NCBI RefSeq assembly: GCF_000388065.1
Contig: NW_009242978.1
Location: forward strand, 1,096,182 to 1,116,852
DNA length: 20,671 nucleotides
From: Fonticula alba
Taxonomy: Eukaryota > Opisthokonta > Rotosphaerida > Fonticulaceae
Direction: 5' to 3'
Shown here: positions 1 to 12,027 of the stretch, one piece after another
Layout of the letters: every line of letters begins with the position of its first letter
Position numbering within the stretch: the stretch's first letter is position 1
Notes under the pieces: model-generated
Database searches by the model: none
What the model saw: only the letters and a program-made list of their open reading frames with translations
What the model was told of the DNA's origin: nothing
Program-made: the position numbers and the translations under genes

Positions 1-1050
1 CCCCCCCCCCCGCCTACACATGCACATCATCGTTGCCTCTCTCATCTTGCCTGGTTCGTGGAGAGCGATCGAAGGCGCAGGGGCTCCCCCCTGTAGCGTG
101 GGAGCCGGAAGCCCACAGGGGGGCATGGTGGTTAAATGCGCATGGCACCACCCGGAGTTCGGGAGACGGAGTCAGCGCCCCAGACCGGGAAAGCATTTCG
201 ACACAGAGGCTAAGATCGCCGGGGAACGTCGCCGGGAGGTGGAGAACGCTGCCTGATCGCACCGAACCGCCGCATCGGCCACGCATCTGGCCGCTGGCTG
301 GGCGCTCGTTTCGCCCCCCGCCACGCAGCCCCGCGTCCCTCCCGGCCCGCAGGCAGTCCGTTCCGACACATTCAGGGACACAGTGACAGGGCCCCAGTGG
401 AGGGGCCCGGGGTCCCGGCGTCTGTGAACCAACACCAGAAGGGGCCGCCTACGCAATCGATACACTATCACGGCCGGGGCTGTGGGAGGGTCCCCGGCCC
501 CCCGCGTCCCGCGGGAGACACATGCACGCGTGCTCGGATCGGACGATACAGCGGCCCTCCACACCACTTCAGAATAATGAGGACGAGTGGGCGAGAGCAG
601 GGGGGGGGGGGGCGGCGGGGGGATTACGCCACCGGGACCCGCGAAAGCAATCACGCCAAGCAGCAGACCAGCCCGAATCCAAATCCGGAAGGAAGCAGTT
701 GCCCGATCGTGTGAGCTCGAGGTAGGCAGGAGGACGGGACAGGGGGCCCCAGCAGATGGGGCAGGAGGGGGCGCCCGCTTCCGTTGGCAAATCGCGCACC
801 CCGCCTCGGCGCCATAGATGAGGAGCGTGGGCAGTCGATGGGGCCGCGGCGATCCTGATCCCCCTCACAGCCCCCCCCCCCCCCTCCCGTGCTTCCCTCC
901 CGCCACCCGCTCGCACGCCTTTGTCGTCCTCTGTCCAATCTCGCGCAGAGCCAGGCGCCCCCGCCTTTCCTCCCTCCCCTCGCCCCCTTTCCAGATCCCC
1001 GCTGCCTGCTGCCAGGCTCCCGCTCGAGTCAGCCCACACGCCCCTTTTCG
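1..1050. other. Non-coding region upstream of the PRMT6-like gene
   Basis: No recognisable protein segment or RNA gene was found in this stretch. Open frames on both strands look like accidents of high GC content, with Gly/Pro/Arg-rich translations and no family motif. It holds a C-tract at the window edge, a G-tract near 600-612 and a C-tract near 873-886, then becomes pyrimidine-rich towards the gene start, which fits a promoter and 5' UTR. An exon of a gene lying mostly outside the window cannot be excluded. Confidence 0.5.
935..939 (+). promoter_or_regulatory. CCAAT-box candidate of the PRMT6-like gene
   Basis: A CCAAT pentamer lies 111 nt before the ATG in a pyrimidine-rich stretch with no TATA box. 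A pentamer can occur by chance, so this rests on position only. Confidence 0.25.
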
Positions 1051-3218
<2,168 letters not shown>

Positions 3219-3297
3219 AGGGCAGGCGGTTGGAGTGTCTGAGCATGTGTGTGTGTATGTGTGCGTATTTGTATGTGTCGGTCAGCCATCTGTCTGT

Positions 3298-3325
3298 GTG
3301 CGTGCGTGCGTGCGTGCGTGCGTGC
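3298..3325 (+). repeat. (GTGC)7 microsatellite
   Basis: Seven exact GTGC tetramers lie in the spacer after the PRMT6-like stop codon, within a wider TG-rich stretch. Alternating purine-pyrimidine sequence of this kind can adopt Z-DNA. Confidence 0.9.
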
Positions 3326-3358
3326 GCACCCGATCACCCTGCTGGTGCATTTACTCAA

Positions 3359-3384
3359 GGTACTTCTGGGCGCACGGAAGTACC
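3359..3384 (+). terminator. Perfect 8-bp hairpin between converging genes
   Basis: GGTACTTC and GAAGTACC form a perfect 8-bp stem around a 10-nt loop. It sits 140 nt past the plus-strand stop and 238 nt past the minus-strand stop, so both transcripts could contain it. A role in 3'-end formation or termination is inference from position; no AATAAA is visible nearby. Confidence 0.35.
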
Positions 3385-3494
3385 CCGCTCTTGTTGCTCG
3401 TGCTTTTCCCGCTCTGGCCGGGCCTCGATACGTGACGGCCGGCCGCTGCCTGCTGCATGGTCCTCCTTCAGAAGTGTAGACTACGTATGTGTCC

Positions 3495-3529
3495 ATATAT
3501 ATATATGTGTATGTGTGTGTATGTGTATT
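3495..3529 (+). repeat. AT/TG dinucleotide microsatellite
   Basis: An (AT)6 run passes into a TG-rich run. This is one of the few AT-rich spots in the window and lies where both converging transcripts would be expected to end. Confidence 0.85.
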
Positions 3530-3621
3530 GTGCTTAAAGGATGGGGAAGCTCGCAAGAAAAAGCGCGCAGGCGGACGGAACGCCCCGGCAAGCGCACATC
3601 ACAAGAATGCCGAGCCCCCTT

Positions 3622-6600
3622 CTAGTCGTCCTCCGCGCCGGAGGAGTCTTCAAAGTCGGCATCACTGCCGGAGGCCTGGTCCGTGTACCTGGCCCCGAGG
3701 GAGGGGATATGGCTGATGGAGGGCGCCGGCGCCAGGCGCCGGCGTGGCACGGCCTGGCCGCGGGCATGGCCCTCATTGGCACTGCTGCCACTGACGCCGG
3801 TGGAGCCCATGCTCCCGGCATCGGCCATGTTCCCGGTGCTGCCCGGGGACCCTTCCCCGGGGAGGACTGTCCCGGCAATGGCGGCTCTCTGAAGCAGCAG
3901 CTGCTCTCGCTCCTCCTCGTCGGTGTCCTCGAAGCGGATGATGGTGATATCTTGGTCCTCTGGCAAATCGGACTTCCACTGGATGCCCATCAATTGACCC
4001 GTGTCCAGGGAAATGTCGCACAGGAAGCGCCCGGTGGCCTCGTTGAAGCTGGGCGGCCAGTAAAATTGCGTGGCCCAGTTGGTGTTGCTGCACATTTCGG
4101 AAGACCGCTGCCCGGCAATCAGGGCGGCTTCCATGATCTCCGGATCTGTCAGCACCCGGGGCGGGGCCGTGAGGCTGGCGTCGAGTGCATTGCGTATGCT
4201 GGCGGCCCACCGGACGTCCGTCCGGAGGGGGACATTCGTCTGGGCCACCGGCACGGGCCCCGGGCTGGGTCCCGGGCTTGGGCCGACTCCCGGCACCACG
4301 ACCGTCGCCGTGTCGGGGGGCCTGGGCAGTCGCAGCAAGTCGGCCGCCTGCTGCTGGCCCACCTTCCGGGCCCAGAACCGAGCCAACACCCGGGAGGTGG
4401 ACAGCAGGGTGGCCGTTCCATCGGACGCCGCGCAGCTGGGCACGATGCAGGAGTATGGCTTGTCTTGAATGCTGAATGTTTGCTGGGTGGGCGAGTCCTC
4501 CGGGAGGATGCCCAGCGAGGTGGCCGCATTCCGGGGGCTGAAGTTGGGCGAGTTGCCGGGCTTCCCCGGGGCCGCGGTGGACCCGGCCTCCGGCGAGGCA
4601 CGACCATCATCATGCACCGGGCACGGCCTGCCCGGGGGGGTGGGCCCGGCTGCCTGCACCGGGGCATTGACCTTGTCAGGCCCGACGCCGGCCGGGCCGC
4701 CATCGGCCGCCACGCCGGCCCCGGCGGCTCGCCATTCCGGGCCGGCGGACCCCAGCAAATCCGCCACAATGATCTCCAGCCACCGGGTGGCCAGGGCATC
4801 GGTCCGGCGGACGGCCTTGCGGATGTGCTCGGCAATGGCCGCCTCCAGCACCTCGCGCCCGAGCTTCGGCAGAGCCCGGCGAACCATGGTATACAGGGCG
4901 CTGTGGCGGTCGCCGCGAATGTTGGTCAGCTCGAGGGCCCCGATGCTGACGCGCACGCGCTTGGTCTTGAGCAGGCTCCGGACCCCGGCCAGGCTGGCCA
5001 GCGCGGCGGCCGGGTTGCCGAAAACCCCGCCACTGGCCAACGATGCGCCCCGGCCCCCGCGCAGGCCGAGCATGCTTTCCACCAGGCGCGCCGGCTGGAG
5101 ATTGGTCGATACCCACAGGTCGACGGCCATGTCGCGCACGGTGACATCCACGTGCCCGGAGTCCCGGAAGCGAGGCCATGTCTGGCGCGAATAGCGGAAC
5201 CCCACGCGCGGCACCTCGATGGTGACGCCACGCATGCTGACATGCGTGGCGCAGGTGAAGCTCCGTCGATGGGCCTCCCGCCGCCGGCGCTCGGCCAGCA
5301 GGTCGTCCAGGTACTCGGCCGCATGGCGGCTGCGCATGCCGAGAGCATGGATGTGTGCCGCGCTGGCCCGCTGCCGGAGTACACTTGCCTCCGTGGACCC
5401 GGGCCCGGGCCAATCGCCGGCTGGCCTGCCGCCGCCGCCGCCGCCGCCGCCGGCGTCACCGTCCAGGGGGTCCGCCGCGGCGGAACTATTGGCAGCCACC
5501 GCCGCCGCCAGGGCCTGCGCCGCCTGGCTGGCCTCGAAGCGTGCGGCCTCCAGGCGAAAATTAAACTCCTGCTCATCCTGCGCCTCGAGGCTGATGGAGC
5601 TGCTGGAGCTCAGCAGGCTACTGGCGTCGGGACTGCTGGGGCCGCTGCTCTGGCTGCCGGCACCTCGGACATCCTCATCGTCAGTGCTGCTGGCCGAGCC
5701 CGAGCCCCTCAGGGCCGAAGCCGAGCGGGCCTTTCCGCGCCCGGCATCCAGCCAGCTGACACCGACGCCCAAGCCTGCGGGGACATCGCCGGCATGGGCA
5801 CCGGACGCGGCCCGGCGCCGGGCCTCCTTGTTGACACGCTGTATCTCCCGGCGCTGGGCGCGCACGCGCTCGCGCCGCCGGCGGATGGCCTCCTTTTGGC
5901 GCCGGGCCCGGTGACGCTCGATGGATGTGGCCTGGCGGAGTTCGCGCTCCTTGCGCTGCTCCCGGGCCATGTTGCTGCGGAGGTAGTTCTCGGCACGGGT
6001 GCGGGTGCGCACTCGGCGCTCCTTCTCCAGCTGCACGCGCCCCTGGTGGTCGGTCTTCGGGGTCCGGACGCCGCGCTCATTCATGCCGAATGGCCGTGCC
6101 GAGTGCCATGCCTGTGCCGGGCGCGACATGGTCGTCGCATGGGTGGCGTTCGAGGCGTGGGCTGCCCCGATCATGGCCGCCTCCAGGGGCATCCCCCCAC
6201 CGGTGACGGATGTGGCACCGGCCATGCCGCCAAGATGCTGGTGCTGCTGCTGCTGCTGCTGCTGCTGCGAGGCCGAGCCGGGTCGCATCTCGGCGTCCAG
6301 GCGCGAGGGGTCCTTGCGCGATGCCTCGACTTGCCGGTCAAAGGCGCGGCCCGGGTCCAGGTGCGAGACACTGCGGTTGGAGATGCGCACTTTGCGCGGG
6401 GCGATGGCCGCCCCCCGGACGACGACCGCGTCGAAGGCATACTCATAGTCGCCGGACCGGCCGGCGATCGGCGGCACGGCCACATGCACCAGCTGGTCGA
6501 TGACCATCGGCAGGAGGAGGCCGCGCAATTGGCCGGCAATGCCGGCACGCAGGCCAATGCGCCGACGCCCGCGACGAGTGCGCACCGGGGCCCTGATGGC

Positions 6601-9600
6601 GGCCTCGACGGCCGCGCGCTCGGCCAGCTCCGGGCTGGCCCCGGCGTCGAGGGCCACCGCGCGGGCGGTCTCCGCCGCAATCGACACCCCGAACTGGCTC
6701 CACTCGTCGGACCAGACAAACATGGCGTCCAGCAGGTCGCTCAATGACCGGGTCAGCCGGTGGAGGGTGGTGTCGGCCGCCAGGCAGGACAGCAAATCCT
6801 CCACCTCGCGTGACAGGCCGAAGAGCATGGTCCGATACCGGAGCAACACCCGCCGGCTGTCGGCGAAGAGGATGGCAATGGCCCGCTCGAAGGCCAGTCG
6901 GGTGTGGAAGGCGCCGAAGGGCTCGCGTGGACCGGACACCTTCGGCCCGCCGGGGACATGCTTGATTTGGGGCGACGCCGTGGCCGCCACCGAGGCGGCG
7001 GCTGTTTGGCTGATGCCAACCGTGCGACAGGCGCAGCCGTACCGCTGGCAGCGTTGGATGCCGGCCGGCCGGGGGAGCGAGCCATTCAAATCCGCCGAGG
7101 CCCGGGGCCCGGACACCCGGGCCCCCGGCGGAAGACCCGACACCGGCATGGAGCAGGTGCATGCGCTGGACCGGCCCCGGCGCCGGGGCTTCCGCCCGCC
7201 AGGGGGGCTGCCGCCGGAGCTGGGCCCAGGTGCCGTCGGCTCGGTTCCCTTTTCATAGCCAATGCCAGCCACCACCACGAGGTTGAAGCGCCCGACGCCA
7301 TAGCCCTCGATGAAGTTCCCCGGGCGCTGGAGGGCGCTCATGATCAGGCACCATGTCCCGTGGAGGAGGAGCCCGAGCTCGGGATCGCGCTGGACCCGGG
7401 CCCCGAAGGCCCGCCAGCCATTGACCAGCGGGTCGAGGGATCGATTCATGGCCAGCGACTCGAGCAGGCGCTGGGCCGCGGCCCGGGCCCCGGCTTCGGC
7501 TTCGGTTTCGTGGCCACGCACGCGCACCCGGCGGCGCTCCTGCCGCGTCAGTCGCGGGCTCACTCGGGGGAAGTCGTCCACGGTGAAGGGGTCGTCCGGC
7601 CGGATGCCACCCGGGCCCGGGGGCTGGCTGGAGGATGCCCTGTGGGGGAGGGCTGCTTCGTCGGCGAATTTGACGCTTGGCCGGGGGGGCGGCGGGCCAC
7701 TTGGTGGGATGGCCGCGGCCGTGGCCGCGGCATTGCGCAGGCTCACGCCGGCCGACGGGCTGGCCGGGTTGCTGGTCGGCCCCTGCGAGGCCACCAGCGT
7801 GGCCAGCGAGTCGACCGATGCCATGTTCTCCAACTCGGTCGAGGCCAGGGCGGCTTCCTCATCCGGGCGGGTGGCCGCGCCGCCGGACGTGGGCGGCATG
7901 CCGGCCATGGCAAGTGCCTCGCTGATGGCGGCCGCCGGGGCGCTCCCCCGGCGGCGCCAGGGCCAGGCGCCAGCATGCCGGGCCCCCTGGTCGCCGGGCT
8001 CCGGCGTCGGGGTCACACTGGCCGGGACCGTGGTGTCCCCTCGCCGGGCCGGCATCGACGGCACGTCGGGCCCCCTTGCCGGGGGGGTGGAAAGATTTGG
8101 CACCGATGCCCGGCGCCCTGCGAGCCGGGAGGGCCCCGCACCGGGGCCCGGGGGCGCGTGCGACGGCGACGCCGGCGGCGGCGACGATGAGGAGCCGCCC
8201 TGTAGCTTGAGCTTGCGAAGGATCTTCCCGAAGAAGCCACTTGGGGTGGTGCTTCGTGAGGTCGCCGGCTGGGCACCGCCATCGACGCTGGGGGCGGAGT
8301 CGGTGGTCAAGGGGGCATTGGCGGAGCCGGCGGCGGACGCCCCATGGGTGGCGGCGGGCCGCGCGGCGGTGGAGGAGGACCGGGCGGCTGCGGCCGCGGC
8401 GGCCGCGGCGGCCGCTGCGGCCCCGACCGGCCCCTGGCGACGGGCCTGCTCCTGGTCCCGGCGGTCGCGCATGGCCCGGCGCGTGTCATAGTGCGACTCG
8501 ACCATGAGCGATGCCAGCATGGCCACGCTTTCGGCCCGGCGAGGATTGGCCTTGGCGCGCTCGATGAGATTGACCAGGCGGCGGATCATGTCGCGCTGCT
8601 CGCGCGGCGTGACCCGCGCATCGGGCGACAGGAACCGCGGGTCCACATTGCACAGCCGATCATTGTCGAAGCCCGGCTTGGGGGGCTGGGCCTCGGCATT
8701 CGGCCGCGGCGGTGTCACCGACCCGGCCTCCGCTACGACCAAGCGCCCGGGCGAGCGCTCGACCTGGTCCCAGGCCTCGGCCGCGGCCGGGCTGATGGCC
8801 GGCTGGCCCAGCATCAAGTCTCGCGGGCTGAGGGTCACCGGGCCGTCGCCGCCGCGGCCGATAAAGCTGTCCGTCAGGCTGACGCGGGCGTCGCCGCGGG
8901 CTGTGGCCCGGGCGCCGGACGCCGCGTCGGGCGAGGAGCCGGCCGCCGCCAGGGCCTGGCGCTTTTCGGCCAACATGGCCGCCGCCACCTCCGGATCATC
9001 GGTGGCCTTGGGGATGTGCGCCAGCAGGGAACGCGCCTGGCCATGCCCCGGCTTCGGCGACACGGGCGTGAGGGGCCGAGCATGGGCCGGGGCGCTGGGC
9101 GAGGGGGCCGCGTGTGCCGGGAGGACCGGCGCGTCGGGCACCAGGCCGGCTGTGCCCGACGCCGGGAGAACCGGGTTGAAGATGATGCCCGGGCCCTTGG
9201 GCCCTGCCGGGGGAGGGGCCGTGTCGCCGGGGCCCGGGCCCTTGGTGTCGGCTTTGGCCCCGGTGATGGTGGTGGCCAGGTCGATGACCAGGCGGCTGTC
9301 GGTCCGGTCGGCGCCGGCCTCGGCGGCGCGGGCCGCATTCCCAGCCAGGGAGGCGAGATTCTCCCCACGCATGGCGGCCGCCACCTTTTCGGCGCGCGAC
9401 AGCCCCGGGTCAGTGACCAACTGGGCCAGGCGATCGCCGAGACCGGCATATGCCGCGGCGGCGGCCGCCCGTTCGGACTGCTGGCCTTCCAGGCTCCGGA
9501 CCATGTCGGCGGAACCGCTGTACAGGGCATCATGCATGAGCCGCACCGAGTCCGTGACCAGGGTCCGGAGCTCGCGATCAAAGATCAGGCTCCGGGTCAG

Positions 9601-12027
9601 GGCGAAGAAGTCCACCCGGACAATGCCCAGGGCCCGGGCCGACCGGTGGGCATAGAAGGGCCCGAGGGCCCGGACCAGGCGGTCGGCATCGGACATGGCG
9701 GTGCCGATGCCCCCGTAGCCGGCCTCCACCAGCCGGCGCTCGGCCTCGGCGGCCTTGCGCGCCGCGATGTTGGACACCCGCGCATCGCGGACCAGCTGCT
9801 GCAGGGCCTCGTCGCCGTTCTTCTCGACGAGGGTCGTCAGCAGGGCCGCCAGAAAGGCATCCAAGGCATCGACAAAGGTCAGGGGATTGGCCGGGGGCAG
9901 GCTGGCCGGGGAGATGGGCATCGATTGCAGGTTGGGATGTGGCCCGGGCCCGGGCCGCGACCGGTCCCCCTCGCGTGTGGCCCATGCCCACCGGGGCCCG
10001 GGCCCGGCCGGCGCCCCGGAGCCCGGAGCCGCCCCACTCGGCACCCTCGGGGGAAAGATGAAGCGGTTTTGGTCGGCACCACGCAGGGGCCCGGCATAGC
10101 CGGTGTGATTGGTCCGACGGGGCGATCGCCCCGGCGCGGGCCCGGTGCTGGATCCGCCGAAGGGGCCGGCGCTGGGGGGCCCGGCCGGGCCGCGCGTTCG
10201 CCCGGCATCCGGGCCGAAGAGCCCGGTCTGGCGCAAGCGCGCCAGCGTGGCTCGAGCCCGTGTGAGGATCAATTCCAGCTCGCTGTTGTGGGGAACCAGC
10301 CCGCGGCGCATTGCCAGGCCGGCCTGCAGGGCCGAGGCACGGCTGGCTGCCTCGGCGGCGTCGGCGGCCGCGGCCCGGGCCATGCGCATGGCCCGGAGCC
10401 CTCGCTCGGCCCGCTCCTGGCTCCACCGTGCGTGGGCCTGGCGGATTTGTTTGATGCGCTCCTGTCGGGCGGCGGCCTCGGCCGACAGGGGCCCCTGAAC
10501 GGGCGGATCGGCGGCGGCGGCGGCGGCGTCAGCGGCGGCGGCAGCGGCGGCCGTCACCCCGGCCGAGGCGCCTCCCTGGCTGGCCGTGCTGCCCCGTCGG
10601 CTGGCATCATTGGCCGGGGCAACCCCGGGCTGGGGGGCCCGGGGGGCCCGGGGGCCATGGGCGGGCCGGGAGCGTGGCGTGGCGGCTGGCGGGGTGGCGG
10701 CGGCCGCACGCCGGGCCCACCCACGTTCTTGGCGACTGGACTTGGGCAGGCTGCCCTCGGAGCGGCTCAGGAGGATCGGCCCGTCCTGGGACACGAGAGA
10801 CCCCGGCTGCCGGCCATCGCGCGCGGGGCTCTCGGTCCCAATGCGCAAGGGTAGCGGCCGCTGGAAGGACAGTCGCCGGCGTTGGGGCGCGGCCTCGGCG
10901 CGGGTGTCCACATTGGATGCCTCGGCCACCAGGGTGTCGGTCGAGCCGGGCGCCGGGGCGGGGACACTATCCTCGGTGTCCGCGGCCCCGGGGGCCGGGG
11001 CTGAGGCAGGCATGTGAACTGGTGCGGCGGTGGTGGCGGCACCGGCGGCGGCGGCGGTGGCGGCGGTGGTGGCAGCGGTGGTGGCGGCGGCGGTGGCGGC
11101 AAGGTCGGCCGCCCGGCGCGCTGCCTCCCTCGCCACCGGCCCCATGTCCGCCGGCTCCTGCGGCGACGGGGGGTCGGAGCTGGGAACATCCTCGACGATG
11201 ATGCTGGGCGCCAGGGTGGCATTGGAGTCATTGCCATCGGCCTCCTGCGGGGCCAGGGTCTCCACCGAGCCGGGGGAGTGGGCCGCCTGGGCATCCAGCA
11301 CCGGGAAGCGTGCCAATGGCGATCCCAAGCGCGGGAGATGGCCCAGGGAGCTGGTCCGACTGAGGGGACCACCAGCAGGCGGCTCCAGCCCGGTGTTGGT
11401 GGCCACGCGCAGGGCCGCCAGCGGGCGCGGGCGCCGGGGAGGCACCATGGATGCTATGGAGGCCGGGGCCTCGGCATTCAGAGGCGGCGGCCGGCCGTGG
11501 GCAAGCTCAACCAAGTCGGCCAGCGACCCCTCGCGGGAGAGGCGGCGGAGCTCCACATCCAGCGCCTGGTGCACGGCATCCGCATGGCTGAGCCGGGGGC
11601 TCCGGCCGCCGGAGGGCGAGGCAGGCCCCTCATCGGCCGGCAAGGCATGGGCAAAACTCCGGCCCGGGTCTGCCAGCGCGTGGGGCGCTGGCGCCGGCGA
11701 CTCCTGTTGGTGTTGTTGCTGCTGCTGATGTTGCTGCTGCTGATGTTGCTGCTGCTGGTGGTGGTGCTGTTGGTGCTGGAGGATCGGGGGGGCCCGAAGC
11801 TCCGGGTCACCTCCCGGGTCGCCAGTGGCCATGGTGGCCGCGGGCGACGCAGGCGCGGAGGCCTGCTTCAGGGGCAGAGGTCCGGGCGGGTCCAGGCGAG
11901 TCGCGGCATGGCCTCGAGGGCCGGACACAGGGGGGAACGTGCTTGCCCGGGTGGTCGGGCTGCCGGTATTACTGTGGGAGGGGGAATCACTGGGCGACGA
12001 GATGCCGGGGATCATGGATCCATCCAT
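3622..12027 (-). CDS. Giant HAM1-like (BPI/TULIP-type fold) protein with long low-complexity regions
   Basis: One uninterrupted frame of 2801 codons. It starts at MDGSMIPG just after a C-tract and ends in an acidic tail (GAEDD). Most of the sequence is Ala/Pro/Gly/Ser-rich. Folded-looking segments lie at about residues 715-900 (helical), 1690-1890 (helical, then LRGLLLPMVIDQLVHVAVPPI) and 2250-2430. The last contains WPRFRDSGHVDVTV, KRVRVSIGALELTNIRGD and VLEAAIAEHIRKAV, which recall the HAM1-like C-terminal domain of fungal proteins with a predicted BPI/TULIP-type lipid-binding fold. A very basic, charged, probably coiled-coil stretch spans about 1980-2070. Residues 82-109 and about 1919-1930 are Gln/His-rich, and Ala runs sit near 305-335 and 1200. 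From memory, fungal relatives are roughly 800-1000 aa. A role in lipid binding at membranes is inference. An undetected in-frame intron is possible around residues 1580-1680, where composition changes. Confidence 0.7.
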   Translation of the reverse strand: MDGSMIPGISSPSDSPSHSNTGSPTTRASTFPPVSGPRGHAATRLDPPGPLPLKQASAPASPAATMATGDPGGDPELRAPPILQHQQHHHQQQQHQQQQHQQQQQHQQESPAPAPHALADPGRSFAHALPADEGPASPSGGRSPRLSHADAVHQALDVELRRLSREGSLADLVELAHGRPPPLNAEAPASIASMVPPRRPRPLAALRVATNTGLEPPAGGPLSRTSSLGHLPRLGSPLARFPVLDAQAAHSPGSVETLAPQEADGNDSNATLAPSIIVEDVPSSDPPSPQEPADMGPVAREAARRAADLAATAAATTAATTAATAAAAGAATTAAPVHMPASAPAPGAADTEDSVPAPAPGSTDTLVAEASNVDTRAEAAPQRRRLSFQRPLPLRIGTESPARDGRQPGSLVSQDGPILLSRSEGSLPKSSRQERGWARRAAAATPPAATPRSRPAHGPRAPRAPQPGVAPANDASRRGSTASQGGASAGVTAAAAAAADAAAAAADPPVQGPLSAEAAARQERIKQIRQAHARWSQERAERGLRAMRMARAAAADAAEAASRASALQAGLAMRRGLVPHNSELELILTRARATLARLRQTGLFGPDAGRTRGPAGPPSAGPFGGSSTGPAPGRSPRRTNHTGYAGPLRGADQNRFIFPPRVPSGAAPGSGAPAGPGPRWAWATREGDRSRPGPGPHPNLQSMPISPASLPPANPLTFVDALDAFLAALLTTLVEKNGDEALQQLVRDARVSNIAARKAAEAERRLVEAGYGGIGTAMSDADRLVRALGPFYAHRSARALGIVRVDFFALTRSLIFDRELRTLVTDSVRLMHDALYSGSADMVRSLEGQQSERAAAAAAYAGLGDRLAQLVTDPGLSRAEKVAAAMRGENLASLAGNAARAAEAGADRTDSRLVIDLATTITGAKADTKGPGPGDTAPPPAGPKGPGIIFNPVLPASGTAGLVPDAPVLPAHAAPSPSAPAHARPLTPVSPKPGHGQARSLLAHIPKATDDPEVAAAMLAEKRQALAAAGSSPDAASGARATARGDARVSLTDSFIGRGGDGPVTLSPRDLMLGQPAISPAAAEAWDQVERSPGRLVVAEAGSVTPPRPNAEAQPPKPGFDNDRLCNVDPRFLSPDARVTPREQRDMIRRLVNLIERAKANPRRAESVAMLASLMVESHYDTRRAMRDRRDQEQARRQGPVGAAAAAAAAAAAAARSSSTAARPAATHGASAAGSANAPLTTDSAPSVDGGAQPATSRSTTPSGFFGKILRKLKLQGGSSSSPPPASPSHAPPGPGAGPSRLAGRRASVPNLSTPPARGPDVPSMPARRGDTTVPASVTPTPEPGDQGARHAGAWPWRRRGSAPAAAISEALAMAGMPPTSGGAATRPDEEAALASTELENMASVDSLATLVASQGPTSNPASPSAGVSLRNAAATAAAIPPSGPPPPRPSVKFADEAALPHRASSSQPPGPGGIRPDDPFTVDDFPRVSPRLTRQERRRVRVRGHETEAEAGARAAAQRLLESLAMNRSLDPLVNGWRAFGARVQRDPELGLLLHGTWCLIMSALQRPGNFIEGYGVGRFNLVVVAGIGYEKGTEPTAPGPSSGGSPPGGRKPRRRGRSSACTCSMPVSGLPPGARVSGPRASADLNGSLPRPAGIQRCQRYGCACRTVGISQTAAASVAATASPQIKHVPGGPKVSGPREPFGAFHTRLAFERAIAILFADSRRVLLRYRTMLFGLSREVEDLLSCLAADTTLHRLTRSLSDLLDAMFVWSDEWSQFGVSIAAETARAVALDAGASPELAERAAVEAAIRAPVRTRRGRRRIGLRAGIAGQLRGLLLPMVIDQLVHVAVPPIAGRSGDYEYAFDAVVVRGAAIAPRKVRISNRSVSHLDPGRAFDRQVEASRKDPSRLDAEMRPGSASQQQQQQQQHQHLGGMAGATSVTGGGMPLEAAMIGAAHASNATHATTMSRPAQAWHSARPFGMNERGVRTPKTDHQGRVQLEKERRVRTRTRAENYLRSNMAREQRKERELRQATSIERHRARRQKEAIRRRRERVRAQRREIQRVNKEARRRAASGAHAGDVPAGLGVGVSWLDAGRGKARSASALRGSGSASSTDDEDVRGAGSQSSGPSSPDASSLLSSSSSISLEAQDEQEFNFRLEAARFEASQAAQALAAAVAANSSAAADPLDGDAGGGGGGGGRPAGDWPGPGSTEASVLRQRASAAHIHALGMRSRHAAEYLDDLLAERRRREAHRRSFTCATHVSMRGVTIEVPRVGFRYSRQTWPRFRDSGHVDVTVRDMAVDLWVSTNLQPARLVESMLGLRGGRGASLASGGVFGNPAAALASLAGVRSLLKTKRVRVSIGALELTNIRGDRHSALYTMVRRALPKLGREVLEAAIAEHIRKAVRRTDALATRWLEIIVADLLGSAGPEWRAAGAGVAADGGPAGVGPDKVNAPVQAAGPTPPGRPCPVHDDGRASPEAGSTAAPGKPGNSPNFSPRNAATSLGILPEDSPTQQTFSIQDKPYSCIVPSCAASDGTATLLSTSRVLARFWARKVGQQQAADLLRLPRPPDTATVVVPGVGPSPGPSPGPVPVAQTNVPLRTDVRWAASIRNALDASLTAPPRVLTDPEIMEAALIAGQRSSEMCSNTNWATQFYWPPSFNEATGRFLCDISLDTGQLMGIQWKSDLPEDQDITIIRFEDTDEEEREQLLLQRAAIAGTVLPGEGSPGSTGNMADAGSMGSTGVSGSSANEGHARGQAVPRRRLAPAPSISHIPSLGARYTDQASGSDADFEDSSGAEDD
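6243..6266 (-). repeat. CAG repeat coding polyglutamine
   Basis: Eight pure CAG-type triplets on the minus strand encode polyglutamine in a Met/Gly-rich linker of the large protein, between the middle segment and the basic coiled-coil stretch. Confidence 0.85.
8385..8422 (-). repeat. GCC/GCG tract coding polyalanine
   Basis: Mixed GCN codons encode an Ala run near residue 1200 of the large protein, flanked by Ser/Thr/Ala-rich sequence. The tract is imperfect at DNA level, unlike the pure CAG run. Confidence 0.8.
11704..11780 (-). repeat. CAG/CAC/CAT repeat coding a Gln/His tract
   Basis: An interrupted triplet repeat encodes alternating runs of Gln and His near residues 82-109, close to the N-terminus. 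Units such as QQQQH recur three times, suggesting expansion of a compound unit. Confidence 0.85.

Noticed and set aside
3541-6747. 1068-codon open frame on the plus strand opposite the large gene
   Set aside because: It is the antisense of the frame holding the HAM1-like segments. Its translation is Gly/Arg/Ala-rich without motifs, as expected from high GC and few stop codons.
8344-10854. 836-codon plus-strand open frame opposite the large gene
   Set aside because: It is again an antisense shadow; Gly/Arg-rich with no recognisable domain.
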